DNA from: Phascolarctobacterium sp.
GTDB lineage: Bacteria > Bacillota > Negativicutes > Acidaminococcales > Acidaminococcaceae
Length of the DNA stretch: 64,000 nt
NCBI GenBank assembly: GCA_030540395.1
Contig: JAUNWI010000012.1
Location: 1 to 64,000, forward strand
Direction: 5' to 3'
Each line of letters begins with the position of its first letter. Position 1 is the stretch's first letter. Below, one piece after another: positions 52,124 to 61,744 of the stretch. Position numbers and translations under genes: made by a program. The notes beneath the pieces are model-generated. The model searched no databases, was not told the DNA's origin, and worked only from the letters and a program-made list of their open reading frames with translations.

Positions 52124-53689
52124 ATGGCATTGACAAGATTACGTAAGGAAATTGACGCAGCAGTGCAGCTGCCGGTATTTGATTTGTCCAGAGAAGAGCT
52201 AGTACAGGAAGCTTTGGACAATCATGAGGGCGTGTTGGCTGCCAATGGTGCTTTGCGCGCAGTAACGGGCAAGCATACGGGTCGTTCTCCCAAGGATAAA
52301 TTTTTTGTGGATGACGAGTTTACTCATGATGAGCTCTGTTGGGATAACAACCAAGCCTGCAGCAAGGAAACCTTCGATCGTCTCTACAAAAAAATGCTGG
52401 TCTATGCCGCTACCCACAAAATGTATGTAACGGATGTTTATGCCGGTGCAGACCCGCGCTACCGCCTACCAGTGCATTTTGTCAATGAGCTGGCCTGGCA
52501 TCAGCTCTTTGTGCGCAATTTGTTCATTAGTAACGAAGAGGTTCCTGCTGACGCCGAGGGCTTCACTGTGCTGTGTATGCCCAATGTGTATGCGGAGCCG
52601 GAGTTAGATGGCGTCAATTCGGAAATGTTCGTCATTTTGAATCTGACGGAAAAGGTTGTGCTTATCGGTGGTGGTAAGTATGCCGGAGAAATGAAAAAGG
52701 GCATCTTTACAGTTATGAACTATCTGCTGCCCCACAAGGATGTTTTTTCCATGCATTGCTCTGCCAATGTGGGCCCCAAGGGGGATTCGGCGCTGTTCTT
52801 TGGCCTCAGTGGCACTGGTAAAACAACGCTTTCTGCTGATGGTAGCCGCGCCTTGGTGGGCGATGATGAGCATGGCTGGAGCAAGGATGGTATCTTCAAT
52901 ATTGAAGGTGGCTGCTACGCCAAGTGCGTGCATTTGAGTGAATATACGGAGCCACAAATTTTCCACGCTATTAGGGAAAACACAGTGCTGGAAAATGTTA
53001 TTTTGGATGAAAATGGCGAGCCTAATTATGATGATATCATGCTGACGGAAAATACCCGTGCGGCCTATCCCTTGCATTATATCGATAATGCGCTGCTGCC
53101 CAGTGTGGCAGGTCATCCCAAAACCATCATCTTTTTGACGGCGGATGCCTTTGGTGTGCTGCCCCCTGTAGCTAAGCTGACCACAGAGCAGGCCATGTAC
53201 CATTATCTGTCCGGCTATACCAGTAAGGTTGCCGGTACCGAGGATGGCATCGTGGAGCCCCAGGCTACCTTCTCCATTGGCTTCGGCGAGCCGTTTTTGC
53301 CCTTGCCACCTTTGACTTATGCCAAGATGCTGGGTGAGCGCATCAATAAATATGGCACCTCTGTGTATCTCGTCAATACCGGTTGGAGTGCTGGCCCCTA
53401 TGGCAAGGGTCACCGCATTCGCTTGCAGCATACCCGTCGCTTAGTCAATGCTGTTTTGGATGGTGAGCTGGACAAGGCAGAATGGGAAACCTTCCCTGTT
53501 TTTGGCTTGGCAATTCCTAAGGCCTGCGAGGGCGTGCCCTCGGAAATCCTGAATCCGCGCAATACTTGGGAGGATAAGGCTGCTTATGATGCGCAGCTAC
53601 ACAAATTGGCGGAGCTTTTCGGCAAAAATGTGGCCAAATTCCATGGCCTCATTACCGAGGATATCTTAAGTGCAGGTCCCAAGGCATAG
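52124..53689 (+). CDS. pckA: Phosphoenolpyruvate carboxykinase (ATP)
   Basis: A 521-aa enzyme interconverting oxaloacetate + ATP and PEP + CO2 + ADP. The P-loop-like kinase-1a motif is [11 protein letters not shown]; kinase-2 is DDEHGWS. The metal and oxaloacetate sites are in NLFISNEE and the AQH-like KCVHLSE stretch. The ATG at 52124 follows GGAGTG; an earlier start at 52070 is unsupported. In succinate- or propionate-forming anaerobes it may run toward oxaloacetate. Confidence 0.95.
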   Translation: MALTRLRKEIDAAVQLPVFDLSREELVQEALDNHEGVLAANGALRAVTGKHTGRSPKDKFFVDDEFTHDELCWDNNQACSKETFDRLYKKMLVYAATHKMYVTDVYAGADPRYRLPVHFVNELAWHQLFVRNLFISNEEVPADAEGFTVLCMPNVYAEPELDGVNSEMFVILNLTEKVVLIGGGKYAGEMKKGIFTVMNYLLPHKDVFSMHCSANVGPKGDSALFFGLSGTGKTTLSADGSRALVGDDEHGWSKDGIFNIEGGCYAKCVHLSEYTEPQIFHAIRENTVLENVILDENGEPNYDDIMLTENTRAAYPLHYIDNALLPSVAGHPKTIIFLTADAFGVLPPVAKLTTEQAMYHYLSGYTSKVAGTEDGIVEPQATFSIGFGEPFLPLPPLTYAKMLGERINKYGTSVYLVNTGWSAGPYGKGHRIRLQHTRRLVNAVLDGELDKAEWETFPVFGLAIPKACEGVPSEILNPRNTWEDKAAYDAQLHKLAELFGKNVAKFHGLITEDILSAGPKA

Positions 53690-53750
53690 TTTTTATGTTG
53701 GCTGAGAGAGTAAGAATATAAGCATGCTGCACAATTAAAAATAGTTAATT

Positions 53751-53783
53751 AAGGCTGTCGCTTCAGCGATGGCCTTATTTTTT
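53751..53783 (+). terminator. Terminator of pckA
   Basis: AAGGCTGTCGC-TTCA-GCGATGGCCTT (one T-G pair), then ATTTTTT. Confidence 0.85.
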
Positions 53784-53909
53784 ACTTGTAAAGGGCTTAA
53801 GGAATGGAGTATAATTAATATGCAATACTATATCTTGTAGCAAAAGAGGATAGCTGTTTTTAAAAAATACCATTTATCCCGTGTTTGCTAGGCAAAAAAG
53901 AGGTTGGAA

Positions 53910-56438
53910 ATGGGTCTCAAGCTATTAAATAAAAAATTTAAAATATCCCTTTTCAGCATGGCAATCTTCATCTTTTTCCTGATTGTGGCGATGGGAAGCT
54001 TGCATGTTATGCGGGAAAAAATTCTCGAGAATTCCCATATTATGGGACAGGAGATTGCCGCTCGTTTTGCTACCCGCGAAACAGCGCGCATCAAATCCCA
54101 AGAGATGCTGCTGCGCAGTGTGGCCCAAAGCATGGGCTCCATGCTGCGCTTGAAGGCTAATTGGACCGATGAAGAAATTGAGCAGGCCTTAAGCCGTTTT
54201 ACGGAGTACATGGAAAATAACTCCGAGGTAGGTCGCTTTGATATGTGCGCTGTTATTGATGGCAGGCTGATTTGTAGTCGGCCTGACAGGGGCGTACACG
54301 GCTTAAATAAGGTGAAGTGGTACCAGGCCGCATTGGCTCGTAAGGGTGATGTGGCTTATACTAATTTGTATCAGGTGGAGCCCAAGCAGGAATATGTGCT
54401 GACTATGGCTGTGCGCCTGGGCCATGGAGACGATGTGCTGGCCATGAATCTTTATCCCGAGCAGCTTAATGCTCTTTTGGCTGATAATCGTTTGCCCCGC
54501 CAAAGCTATTACTATCTGTGCGACCCCAATGGTAATATTATGTTTGCCATCAGCGATCGTAATTTGAGCATCGAAAAGCAGCAGCCCTATGTGGACCAGA
54601 TTTTTAGCGAGATACGTCAAGGTAGCGATGATTATATTATCGACTTGGAGGGCAATAAGCGCGGCGTTTATTACACTGTTTCCGACAAGGGCTGGATCAG
54701 CGTGGTGACCATTCCTTACGATTTTCTTTTGGGAGACTATCAAAATCTCTTACAATGGTTTGTGCTGACCATGGCTGTTTTTGCCCTGATGGTGGTTCTT
54801 TTGGGAACCCGTGAGCATATGCTGAATAAGCAGGTGCAAAATATCAACGATGTGGTTCAGGTTATGAGCAAATCCTTTTTGGCTGTCTTTAGAGTAAATC
54901 TGCGTAGTGGTCGTTATACCATGGTGAAGGCAGAAAACATGGGTATCGAGCCTGAGGCGGATGGCTCCTATAATGAGCTTTTGCAGCAGCTGGTACCCCT
55001 GGTGGAGCCTGAAGCCGCAACAGAGTTTGCAGAAACCTTTTCCTTGGATAATATTAAGGATTTGGTGAAGCGGCAAATTTACGATTTTGGCGGTGAATTT
55101 AGGCAGCGCTTTGGTAAGGAATATAAATGGGTCAATGTGCGCCTGGTTTGGGATGAGCTTTTGGGCTCTGATGAGGCCATCTTCTTCTTCCGCGAGGTGG
55201 ATGCCGAAAAGCTCAAGGAGCTGGAGCATATGCAGCTTACGGAGCGTGCCTTGAAAGTGGCGCAGGAAAATACCAAATCCCGCAACATGTTCTTTTCGGC
55301 CATGTCCCACGATATGCGTGCGCCCATTAATGGCATCATTGGCATGGCAGAGCTGGCTGAGCTGCATAGCGAGGATAAGAACCTGGTCTTTGATTATATC
55401 CAAAAGATTAAGTCCTCCGGCAAGCAGCTTTTGACCTTGATTAACGATATCTTGGAGATGGCGCGCCTTGATAATGGCAAGGTGGAGCATTTGCAGGAGA
55501 GCTTTGATATGACCGCAGCGGTGCGGGAAATCGGTGAAGTGTTCGGCGCTCAGGCTGAGCTGGAGCAAAAGTATTTTAGTCAGGATGTGCAGTTTGCACC
55601 TGTTAATGTCAGCGGTGATTTGCAGGGCCTGCACCAGATTTTGAATAATGTTTTGTCCAACGCTTTGAAGTATACCCCTGCCGGAGGCAAAATATCCTTT
55701 ATGGTGCGGCGGGACAAGGACCAAAATAACCGCGCTTGCTTTAGCTTTGTGGTTCAGGATACCGGCTGTGGCATGAGCGAAAAGTTTTTGGAAAAGATTT
55801 ACACACCCTTCGAGCGGGATAGTCGCTTTGGTGTGCCCAAGGTTACAGGAACGGGCCTTGGTATGGCCATTGTGAAGAGCTTGGTGGAGCGCCTTGATGG
55901 CACCATTCACATCTCCAGTAAGGTGGACGAGGGCACCTGCGTGATTATTTCTTTGCCCTTTTTGCTGGCACCGGAGCAGCCCAAGCCCCAATTAAAGGAT
56001 GCGCCTAAGCTAAAGGATTTTGTGGGCTGCAAGGTGCTGGTGGCTGACGATAACGATATCAGCATGGAAATTATTACTGAGCTTTTGACGATGAATGGGC
56101 TTGAGGTAGTAGCTGCCTGCAATGGGCGTGAGGCAGTGGATAAGTTTGCTGCCAGCCCTGAGGGTAGCGTGCAGATGGTGCTGATGGATGTGCAGATGCC
56201 GGAGCTGGACGGCTGCGAAGCTGCACGGCAAATTCGCCAGCTGCCACGACCAGATGCCAACAGTGTGCCGATTTTGGCGCTGACAGGCAATAGCTCCAGC
56301 GAGGACGTGGAGGCTGCTATGCAGGCGGGCATGAATGACTACATGGTAAAGCCAGTGAAGATGAAGCTACTGGCGAAGATGATGAGCGAGTATATAGGAA
56401 TACCTTCTCCACGGTCTTATAGTTTGAAGAAAGGATAG
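53910..56438 (+). CDS. Hybrid sensor histidine kinase with receiver domain
   Basis: An 842-aa membrane sensor. Two membrane segments (about residues 10-32 and 282-302) bracket a periplasmic Cache-like domain. A cytoplasmic PAS-like region follows. The HisKA box is FSAMSHDMRAPING with His467. HATPase motifs are NVLSNALKY, DTGCGMS and GTGLGMAIVKSL. The receiver holds DD in VADDNDIS and the phospho-acceptor Asp760 in LMDVQMPELDG. The ATG at 53910 is preceded by GAGG. An HPt gene follows after 5 bp, indicating a phosphorelay. Confidence 0.92.
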   Translation: MGLKLLNKKFKISLFSMAIFIFFLIVAMGSLHVMREKILENSHIMGQEIAARFATRETARIKSQEMLLRSVAQSMGSMLRLKANWTDEEIEQALSRFTEYMENNSEVGRFDMCAVIDGRLICSRPDRGVHGLNKVKWYQAALARKGDVAYTNLYQVEPKQEYVLTMAVRLGHGDDVLAMNLYPEQLNALLADNRLPRQSYYYLCDPNGNIMFAISDRNLSIEKQQPYVDQIFSEIRQGSDDYIIDLEGNKRGVYYTVSDKGWISVVTIPYDFLLGDYQNLLQWFVLTMAVFALMVVLLGTREHMLNKQVQNINDVVQVMSKSFLAVFRVNLRSGRYTMVKAENMGIEPEADGSYNELLQQLVPLVEPEAATEFAETFSLDNIKDLVKRQIYDFGGEFRQRFGKEYKWVNVRLVWDELLGSDEAIFFFREVDAEKLKELEHMQLTERALKVAQENTKSRNMFFSAMSHDMRAPINGIIGMAELAELHSEDKNLVFDYIQKIKSSGKQLLTLINDILEMARLDNGKVEHLQESFDMTAAVREIGEVFGAQAELEQKYFSQDVQFAPVNVSGDLQGLHQILNNVLSNALKYTPAGGKISFMVRRDKDQNNRACFSFVVQDTGCGMSEKFLEKIYTPFERDSRFGVPKVTGTGLGMAIVKSLVERLDGTIHISSKVDEGTCVIISLPFLLAPEQPKPQLKDAPKLKDFVGCKVLVADDNDISMEIITELLTMNGLEVVAACNGREAVDKFAASPEGSVQMVLMDVQMPELDGCEAARQIRQLPRPDANSVPILALTGNSSSEDVEAAMQAGMNDYMVKPVKMKLLAKMMSEYIGIPSPRSYSLKKG

Positions 56439-56443
56439 CTTAT

Positions 56444-56806
56444 ATGAAATTATGTGATTTGAATAAGTATATCTATATAGACATTGCCGAAGCGCTGGAG
56501 GAGCGCTTTATGGATAGCGAGGAGCTTTATGTGCGCTTTTTGAAGAAGCTGGAGGCTGCCAATGAATTGGCAGTGGTCGCAGGCTTGGTGGAGCAGCAGA
56601 ATTGGCCCGAAGCGTTGCGCAAGGCGCATAATCTGAAGGGCGTGTGCGGCAGCTTGGGCCTTACCAAGCTGCAAGCGCAGCTTGCAGCGCTAGTGAAGCT
56701 TTTGCGCAGCGAGGGCTTTACTCCTGAGCAGGTGGCAGCGCAGCTTGCGGAAATCAGGCCAGAGTGGGAGCGGACGCTGGCGTGCATTCGCCAACTAGAG
56801 GATTAA
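56444..56806 (+). CDS. HPt phosphotransfer protein
   Basis: A 120-aa helical protein with the HPt signature KAHNLKGVCGSLGL; the phospho-acceptor is His62. It begins five bases after the hybrid kinase and would accept phosphate from its receiver Asp760. The final output regulator is not encoded next to it. Confidence 0.88.
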   Translation: MKLCDLNKYIYIDIAEALEERFMDSEELYVRFLKKLEAANELAVVAGLVEQQNWPEALRKAHNLKGVCGSLGLTKLQAQLAALVKLLRSEGFTPEQVAAQLAEIRPEWERTLACIRQLED

Positions 56807-56823
56807 AAGGATTTGGTGTTAGA

Positions 56824-57195
56824 ATGAATTTGGTGATTATTGCTTTGGGCGGGGCTTTAGGCGCAGTGAGTCGCTTTTTGCTGGGCAATGCGGTGAGCAG
56901 GGCTATTGGCAGCGCGCTGCCCTATGGCACCTTTGCGATAAATGTTTTAGGCTGCTTTGCTATGGGCCTTTTGATGACGCTTATTGTGGATAGGGGGCTA
57001 CTGCCTGCGGCCTGGCGCTTGTTTTTGTGCGTGGGCTTTTTGGGCGGCTTTACGACCTTTTCTTCCTTTGGCTATGAGGCGCTGATGCTCTTTACAGAGG
57101 GCAGACTGATAGCTGCTCTGGCTTATGTTGGTGGCAGCGTGGGCCTGGGCCTTGTGGCCGCCGCTGCAGGCGTTTTGTGCGCTAGAGCGGTGTGA
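56824..57195 (+). CDS. crcB: Fluoride channel CrcB/Fluc
   Basis: A 123-aa four-helix membrane protein. It has GGALGAVSRFLLGN at the start, NVLGCFAMG with the conserved Asn, and GFTTFSSFGYE, whose Phe residues line the pore. It exports F- as a dimer. The ATG at 56824 is 12 bases after AAGG. Only one gene is present, so a homodimer. No fluoride riboswitch is visible; it follows the HPt gene closely. Confidence 0.92.
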   Translation: MNLVIIALGGALGAVSRFLLGNAVSRAIGSALPYGTFAINVLGCFAMGLLMTLIVDRGLLPAAWRLFLCVGFLGGFTTFSSFGYEALMLFTEGRLIAALAYVGGSVGLGLVAAAAGVLCARAV

Positions 57196-57277
57196 GCGGA
57201 GCTTTGTTGCTAGGGATGAATAGCATGCCTATTGATAAAAACAAATGTTTCGAGTAACGTTTCGTTACCCATAAAAA

Positions 57278-57320
57278 AACTAACCCATCAGCTTAACACA
57301 AGCCGATGGGTTAGTTCATT
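57278..57320. terminator. Bidirectional terminator between crcB and the DMT gene
   Basis: AACTAACCCATC pairs with GATGGGTTAGTT (57305-57316), with A- and T-runs on the two sides. A small palindrome GTAACG-TTT-CGTTAC lies just before it (57254-57268). Confidence 0.85.
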
Positions 57321-58185
57321 TTTCTTGAATATTTAAAATAACAATGGAGCAGAAGATGAGTACCATGCCTATGGCCTTGCTCATGGTCATGGGCTCGGCA
57401 AAGCAGAGCATGCCTACGGCGGCTGCCACAAAGGGCTCAATAGTGGCGAGGATGGAAGCCTGTCCTGGCTCCACCTGCTCCAAGCCCTTGGTGTACAACA
57501 GGTAGGGAACAACTGCGCACACAAGGCCGAGGCCTAAGCTTCCGCCAATAGTAGTCAAATCGATTTTACTCAAGGCGGCATTGTCAAAATCAGCCAAGGG
57601 CACTGCGGCTACCAGGGCGAAATAAAAGGTATAAGCCGTAATGGTCAGGGATGAATACTTTTGCACGGCATATTTGCCAAAGATGCTATAAAGTGCATAG
57701 CCAAAGCCACTGCCCAATCCGTAAAGAAGGCCGCTAAGAGTAAGGCTTAGCCCGCCCTCAAAGGCGCCGGTGACGCAGCCGCAGCCGATGAAGGTACACA
57801 CCAGCGCTAGGCCCTTCTTCACAGTAAAGCCTTCGCCAAAGAGCAGCAGGCTCATGAGCATTACGAAGGCTGGTGCCGTATATAAAAGCAGTGCTGCCAC
57901 AGCTAAGCTGCTGCTTTGAATGCAGTTGAAATAGCAAAAATTGAAGAACACAAGACTCAAAATACCTGTGCCGATGAACATCCAAATATCGCGCAGGGAT
58001 ATGCGTAGCTGGCTTACTCCCTTCCACAGCATGACTAGCGTAATGCAGGTGGCAGAGGCCATAGCCCTTAAAGCCACGATTTGCATGGAGCTAAAGCCTT
58101 GGGCGGCAATGGCTTTGACGAAGAGGCCGATAAGTCCCCACAGTGCAGCTGCTCCGATGATGTAAAGATAAGCGCGGGTTTTCAA
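57316..58185 (-). CDS. EamA/DMT-family transporter
   Basis: A 289-aa membrane protein with ten predicted segments in two EamA halves (YIIGAAALWGLIGLFVKAIA and LLYGLGSGFGYALYSIFGKYA-type repeats). It is a metabolite exporter of unknown substrate. I place the start at the TTG at 58185, which overlaps the stop of the upstream gene (TTGA) and follows GAGGGAG. The pair is translationally coupled. Confidence 0.85.
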   Translation of the reverse strand: MKTRAYLYIIGAAALWGLIGLFVKAIAAQGFSSMQIVALRAMASATCITLVMLWKGVSQLRISLRDIWMFIGTGILSLVFFNFCYFNCIQSSSLAVAALLLYTAPAFVMLMSLLLFGEGFTVKKGLALVCTFIGCGCVTGAFEGGLSLTLSGLLYGLGSGFGYALYSIFGKYAVQKYSSLTITAYTFYFALVAAVPLADFDNAALSKIDLTTIGGSLGLGLVCAVVPYLLYTKGLEQVEPGQASILATIEPFVAAAVGMLCFAEPMTMSKAIGMVLIFCSIVILNIQEK

Positions 58186-58985
58186 GGCTGCTCCCTCCGC
58201 TTGCGTCCCCAAAAGGCGCGGAACTTGCCCACCATTTCCTTATCAGTGGGCTTGCCGGGCCACAGCTCCTGCTTGTCCGAGCAGCGCATAGCAGCCAACA
58301 AATGGTCGTAAACCTCGGGGTAGCGCGCGTTGAGCTCGGCGATATGCTCCTTCACATACTGTCGCATGGTGTGTCCATCATAGGGGCAGGGGTTTTTGAG
58401 GGGTTTAATGTCTAGCTTTGCTACCAGCTCACGAATTTCGGACTCACGGTAATAAAGCAAGGGGCGCAACACAGTAATACCACTGCGTGACAATGGCGTT
58501 ACTGGCAAAAAGGTGCGCAGCTGCCCGCTGGTCATGAGATTCATAAAAAAGGTTTCCACAGCATCGTCATTATGGTGTGCCAGCGCTACCTTGTTGAAGC
58601 CAAGCTCTTTGGCCCGGCGATTGGTGGCGGCGCGTCGAAAATAAGCACAGGTGTAGCAGGGGCTGCCGCCTTTTTTGGCATGGGCGGCCATCACATCCAC
58701 ATCATCACTGTAATGCTCCAGTCCATAGTGGGCGCAAAAATCCATCAGCTCCTGCTTCGGGAAATTAGGTGCGAACATGGCGTTAACAGTGTAGCAGGCT
58801 AGGTCAAAGGGAATGGGAGAAAACTTTTTGATTTCTGCCAGCATGGCGGTCAGCAGCATGCTGTCCTTGCCACCACTTAGGCCTACCAAAATTCTGTCAC
58901 CGGGAGCCAGCATATCAAATTCAATAATCGCCCGCCACAGCTTGCTTAAATCATCGGCGGGTACAAAGGGTATATTCTTGGGCAT
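58182..58985 (-). CDS. TtcA-family tRNA thiolation (PP-loop) protein
   Basis: A 267-aa PP-loop ATPase: VGLSGGKDSMLLTAML gives the PP-loop. The cysteines CYTC (in GGSPCYTCAYFRR) and the later NPCPYDGHTMRQYV match the TtcA/TtuA type that holds an Fe-S cluster. TtcA makes 2-thiocytidine at tRNA position 32. Which tRNA position it modifies here is uncertain. AAGGAGG precedes the ATG at 58985. Confidence 0.82.
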   Translation of the reverse strand: MPKNIPFVPADDLSKLWRAIIEFDMLAPGDRILVGLSGGKDSMLLTAMLAEIKKFSPIPFDLACYTVNAMFAPNFPKQELMDFCAHYGLEHYSDDVDVMAAHAKKGGSPCYTCAYFRRAATNRRAKELGFNKVALAHHNDDAVETFFMNLMTSGQLRTFLPVTPLSRSGITVLRPLLYYRESEIRELVAKLDIKPLKNPCPYDGHTMRQYVKEHIAELNARYPEVYDHLLAAMRCSDKQELWPGKPTDKEMVGKFRAFWGRKRREQP

Positions 58986-59145
58986 GGTTGCCTCCTTAAT
59001 GCGATTTATGCTTATTCTAGCACATTACGCCGCAGTGCTCAATACCTAGAGGAGATGTATACTTTGTGCGAGGGCCTTTTAAGGACATTTCTTTGGGAAA
59101 TGGAATCCCTAAAAACATATTTATATGCAATAATGCCCGTTTAAC

Positions 59146-59175
59146 TTGTCATAAGCGGTATATTTATGCTAAAAT
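59146..59175 (+). promoter_or_regulatory. Promoter of the second NhaC gene
   Basis: TTGTCA at 59146-59151 and TAAAAT at 59170-59175, 18 bp apart. Confidence 0.5.
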
Positions 59176-59207
59176 AATCATATTATAAAAATTCCGAGGT
59201 GTTTAGT

Positions 59208-60713
59208 ATGGATTTTGGTGTTCTCAGTTTACTTCCGTCCTTGATCGCTATCGGCCTAGCGATTAAGACCAAAAATGTCATTTTTTCGCTATTTTGTGGT
59301 TGCCTGACCGGCGTGCTTTTATTGTGTCATGGTAATCCCTTTTTAGCTTCCAAAGCCTTGATTGGTGATTATTTCTTCAAGCAGGTTATGGACAGCTATA
59401 ATGCTGGCAACATTGTGCTGATTCTGTTCATCGGTGGCTTTATTAAGCTTTTGGAGAATGGCGGCGGTGCCCAATCCTTCGCTAAGTATGTACATAAGGT
59501 GGTAGACACTCCCTTAAAGGCTCAGCTTGGTGCATGGCTGGGTGGCGTGGTTATTTTCTTCACTGACTTAGGTACAGCGCTATTAGTTGGCCCTGTTTTC
59601 CGTCCGCTTTTTGACAAGCTGAAGCTGTCTCGTGAAAAGCTGGCCTGGGTACTGGATTCCACATCTTCTCCTGTTGCCGTACTCATCCCCTTTATCGGCT
59701 GGGGTGTGTATATCATGGGCTTGGTTGAAGCACAGTTCAAAAATTTGCATGTGGATGCTTCTGACTATGAAACCTTTATGCAAGCCATTCCCTTCCAGAT
59801 TTATACTATTTTGGCTGTAATCATGATTCCCTTAATTGCTATTACTAAAAAGGATTTTGGGGCTATGAAGGCAGCAGAGGATGCGATGGCTGCTAAACCT
59901 GTTCCTAAAGAAATGGAAGATGATTATGTTGCTCCTGTGGATGAAGATGGTTATTCTTTAGGCAATTCCAATCCCTTTATGCTGATTCTGCCTATTTTAG
60001 CTGTTTTTGCAACCTTGATTATCGACCTTGCGCCCTTGGGCTTCCCCTTCGCCAAAATTCCCGGTAATGCCTTTCGTGTAGCCTTAACTACTGGTTATTT
60101 CCTAGCTGGCGTACTGCTTATGGTAATGATTTACTGCTTCAAAGTTAAAAAGCCCAAGGAAACCTTCAGCATTTATGTTAAGGGCATGGTTAATATGACC
60201 GAGGTGGCTATTATTCTGCTGTTGGCATGGTCCTTGAGCGCTATGATTAGTAAGCTAGGCACTGCCAAGTATATTATCGCTATTTTACAAAGCATTAACT
60301 TTACGCCGATTCTGATTCCGGCCTGCATCTTCCTGTTTGGTGCTGTGATTTCCTTCTCTACTGGCAGCTCTTGGGGCACCTTTGCCATGCTTATGCCCTT
60401 GGCCATTCCCATGGGTCATGCTTTTGGCATTTCCTATGCCATTTGCTTGGGTGCCGTACTTAGCGGTGGCCTTTTTGGCGACCATTGCTCTCCCTTGAGT
60501 GATACTACAATTTTGTCCTCCATGGGTGCAGAATGTAATTTGGTAGACCATGTGCGTACCCAATTGCCCTATGCCTCCATTAACGGCGTGCTTGCCTTTA
60601 TTGGCTTTATTATCGCTGGTATTACAGGCTCCGCTATTAGCACTGCTATTTCTGTGGGTCTGCTATTAGTAGTAATCTTTGGTTGGAACTATTACGACCG
60701 TAGGCATATGTAA
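59208..60713 (+). CDS. Na+/H+ antiporter NhaC family, second copy
   Basis: A 501-aa membrane protein with about twelve segments. Motifs FFTDLGTALLVGPVFRP and SGGLFGDHCSPLSDTTILSS show the NhaC-type halves. A cytoplasmic loop (about residues 215-255) is acidic and Lys-rich. It differs clearly from the 428-aa NhaC at 36.3-37.6 kb. The ATG at 59208 follows GAGGTG. Single gene. Confidence 0.88.
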   Translation: MDFGVLSLLPSLIAIGLAIKTKNVIFSLFCGCLTGVLLLCHGNPFLASKALIGDYFFKQVMDSYNAGNIVLILFIGGFIKLLENGGGAQSFAKYVHKVVDTPLKAQLGAWLGGVVIFFTDLGTALLVGPVFRPLFDKLKLSREKLAWVLDSTSSPVAVLIPFIGWGVYIMGLVEAQFKNLHVDASDYETFMQAIPFQIYTILAVIMIPLIAITKKDFGAMKAAEDAMAAKPVPKEMEDDYVAPVDEDGYSLGNSNPFMLILPILAVFATLIIDLAPLGFPFAKIPGNAFRVALTTGYFLAGVLLMVMIYCFKVKKPKETFSIYVKGMVNMTEVAIILLLAWSLSAMISKLGTAKYIIAILQSINFTPILIPACIFLFGAVISFSTGSSWGTFAMLMPLAIPMGHAFGISYAICLGAVLSGGLFGDHCSPLSDTTILSSMGAECNLVDHVRTQLPYASINGVLAFIGFIIAGITGSAISTAISVGLLLVVIFGWNYYDRRHM

Positions 60714-60758
60714 AATTTGCAAATGATAAAAGCATTGAAAACTAAACAATAAGTCAAC

Positions 60759-60793
60759 AACCCCTCGGCTCACTGAGCCGAGGGGTTAGTTTT
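60759..60793 (+). terminator. Terminator of the second NhaC gene
   Basis: AACCCCTCGGCTCA pairs with TGAGCCGAGGGGTT; AGTTTT follows. Confidence 0.9.
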
Positions 60794-60892
60794 ATGCTTT
60801 AGCGTTTGCTTTTATATACCGTTTAATTAAAATGAATTTGGTGCTATTTCTTGCTCAAAAACAAATGCTATCGAGACATTCCCAGCTCCTAG

Positions 60893-60920
60893 TTGTAAAT
60901 CTTTCATAAAGTTGTATAAT
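60893..60920 (+). promoter_or_regulatory. Promoter of the DUF1638 gene
   Basis: TTGTAA at 60893-60898 and TATAAT at 60915-60920, 16 bp apart. Confidence 0.6.
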
Positions 60921-60950
60921 GAAAGAAACGTTCTATTAGGAGCTGATGAT

Positions 60951-61622
60951 ATGCGTAAAAGAGTAATATATTCCTGCATTACCTTGCAAAAGGAGTTAGA
61001 AAATACCATTAAAAAATTAGGCTTTGTGGGCGAGGTCCATTACCTGAATGTTGCCTTGCATAGTGACCCCAAAAAGATGCACGAAACATTGCAAAGGCTT
61101 ATTGACGAAAATACAGAAGCCGACGAAATCGTGATTTGTGTTTCCGGCTGCGGTAAGGCGACCTGCGATTTGCAGGCTACAACCTGTTCCCTTGCTGTGC
61201 CCCGCACAATGGACTGCATTGATGTCCTTTTAACCGGCTCTGGCATCAAGCGTCCGGATGGTGCAATTTTTATAACCAAAAGCTGGATGAATTTTATGAA
61301 AAACTCCAGCGTAGATTATGCAAAGCTTGTCAAGGAGCGCGGTCAGGCAGAAGCTGAAGCCTTTTTGAAGCAATTGTACAAGGGCTTTACAAGCTTTTAT
61401 ATTATTGATACGGGTACATATGATTTGCAAGAAGTGGAAGCTTATATCATGCCCTTGGTGGAGCTTTTACAGGGAACGCTCACTTGCTTGCCCGGTCCCT
61501 ATAAGGTACTGGAAAAGCTTGTATCCGGAAGCTATGACGAAGGCGTCATCGTCGTACCTAAGGGTGGTACCTTGAGCATTCATGAATTCGATGGTCTGCG
61601 TCCCTGCACCATTAAAAAATAA
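60951..61622 (+). CDS. DUF1638 domain protein
   Basis: A 223-aa soluble protein. It opens RVIYSCITLQKELENTI and has a Cys-containing GCGKATCDLQATTCSLAVPR stretch, characteristic of DUF1638. The family occurs in methanogens and anaerobic bacteria, often with methylamine or corrinoid genes; none are next to it here. The ATG at 60951 follows AGGAGC. Function unknown. Confidence 0.78.
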   Translation: MRKRVIYSCITLQKELENTIKKLGFVGEVHYLNVALHSDPKKMHETLQRLIDENTEADEIVICVSGCGKATCDLQATTCSLAVPRTMDCIDVLLTGSGIKRPDGAIFITKSWMNFMKNSSVDYAKLVKERGQAEAEAFLKQLYKGFTSFYIIDTGTYDLQEVEAYIMPLVELLQGTLTCLPGPYKVLEKLVSGSYDEGVIVVPKGGTLSIHEFDGLRPCTIKK

Positions 61623-61664
61623 GTTGCTTTTTACAGGACTAGAGCCTTTGTTTTTCTGCAAGAC

Positions 61665-61702
61665 AAAAAGCCCCTCGGCTTATCAAGCCGAGGGACTTTT
61701 TT
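61665..61702. terminator. Bidirectional terminator
   Basis: AAAAAGCCCCTCGGCTT pairs with AAGCCGAGGGACTTTTTT. It serves the DUF1638 gene and the convergent MBL-fold gene. Confidence 0.9.
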
Positions 61703-61744
61703 ATGCTATATTAGGCGACCGTGAGCACAAAAGTTATATCTCTG

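Noticed and set aside
56764-56830. A fluoride riboswitch before crcB.
   Set aside because: The gene follows the HPt gene with almost no gap, and no riboswitch core is seen.
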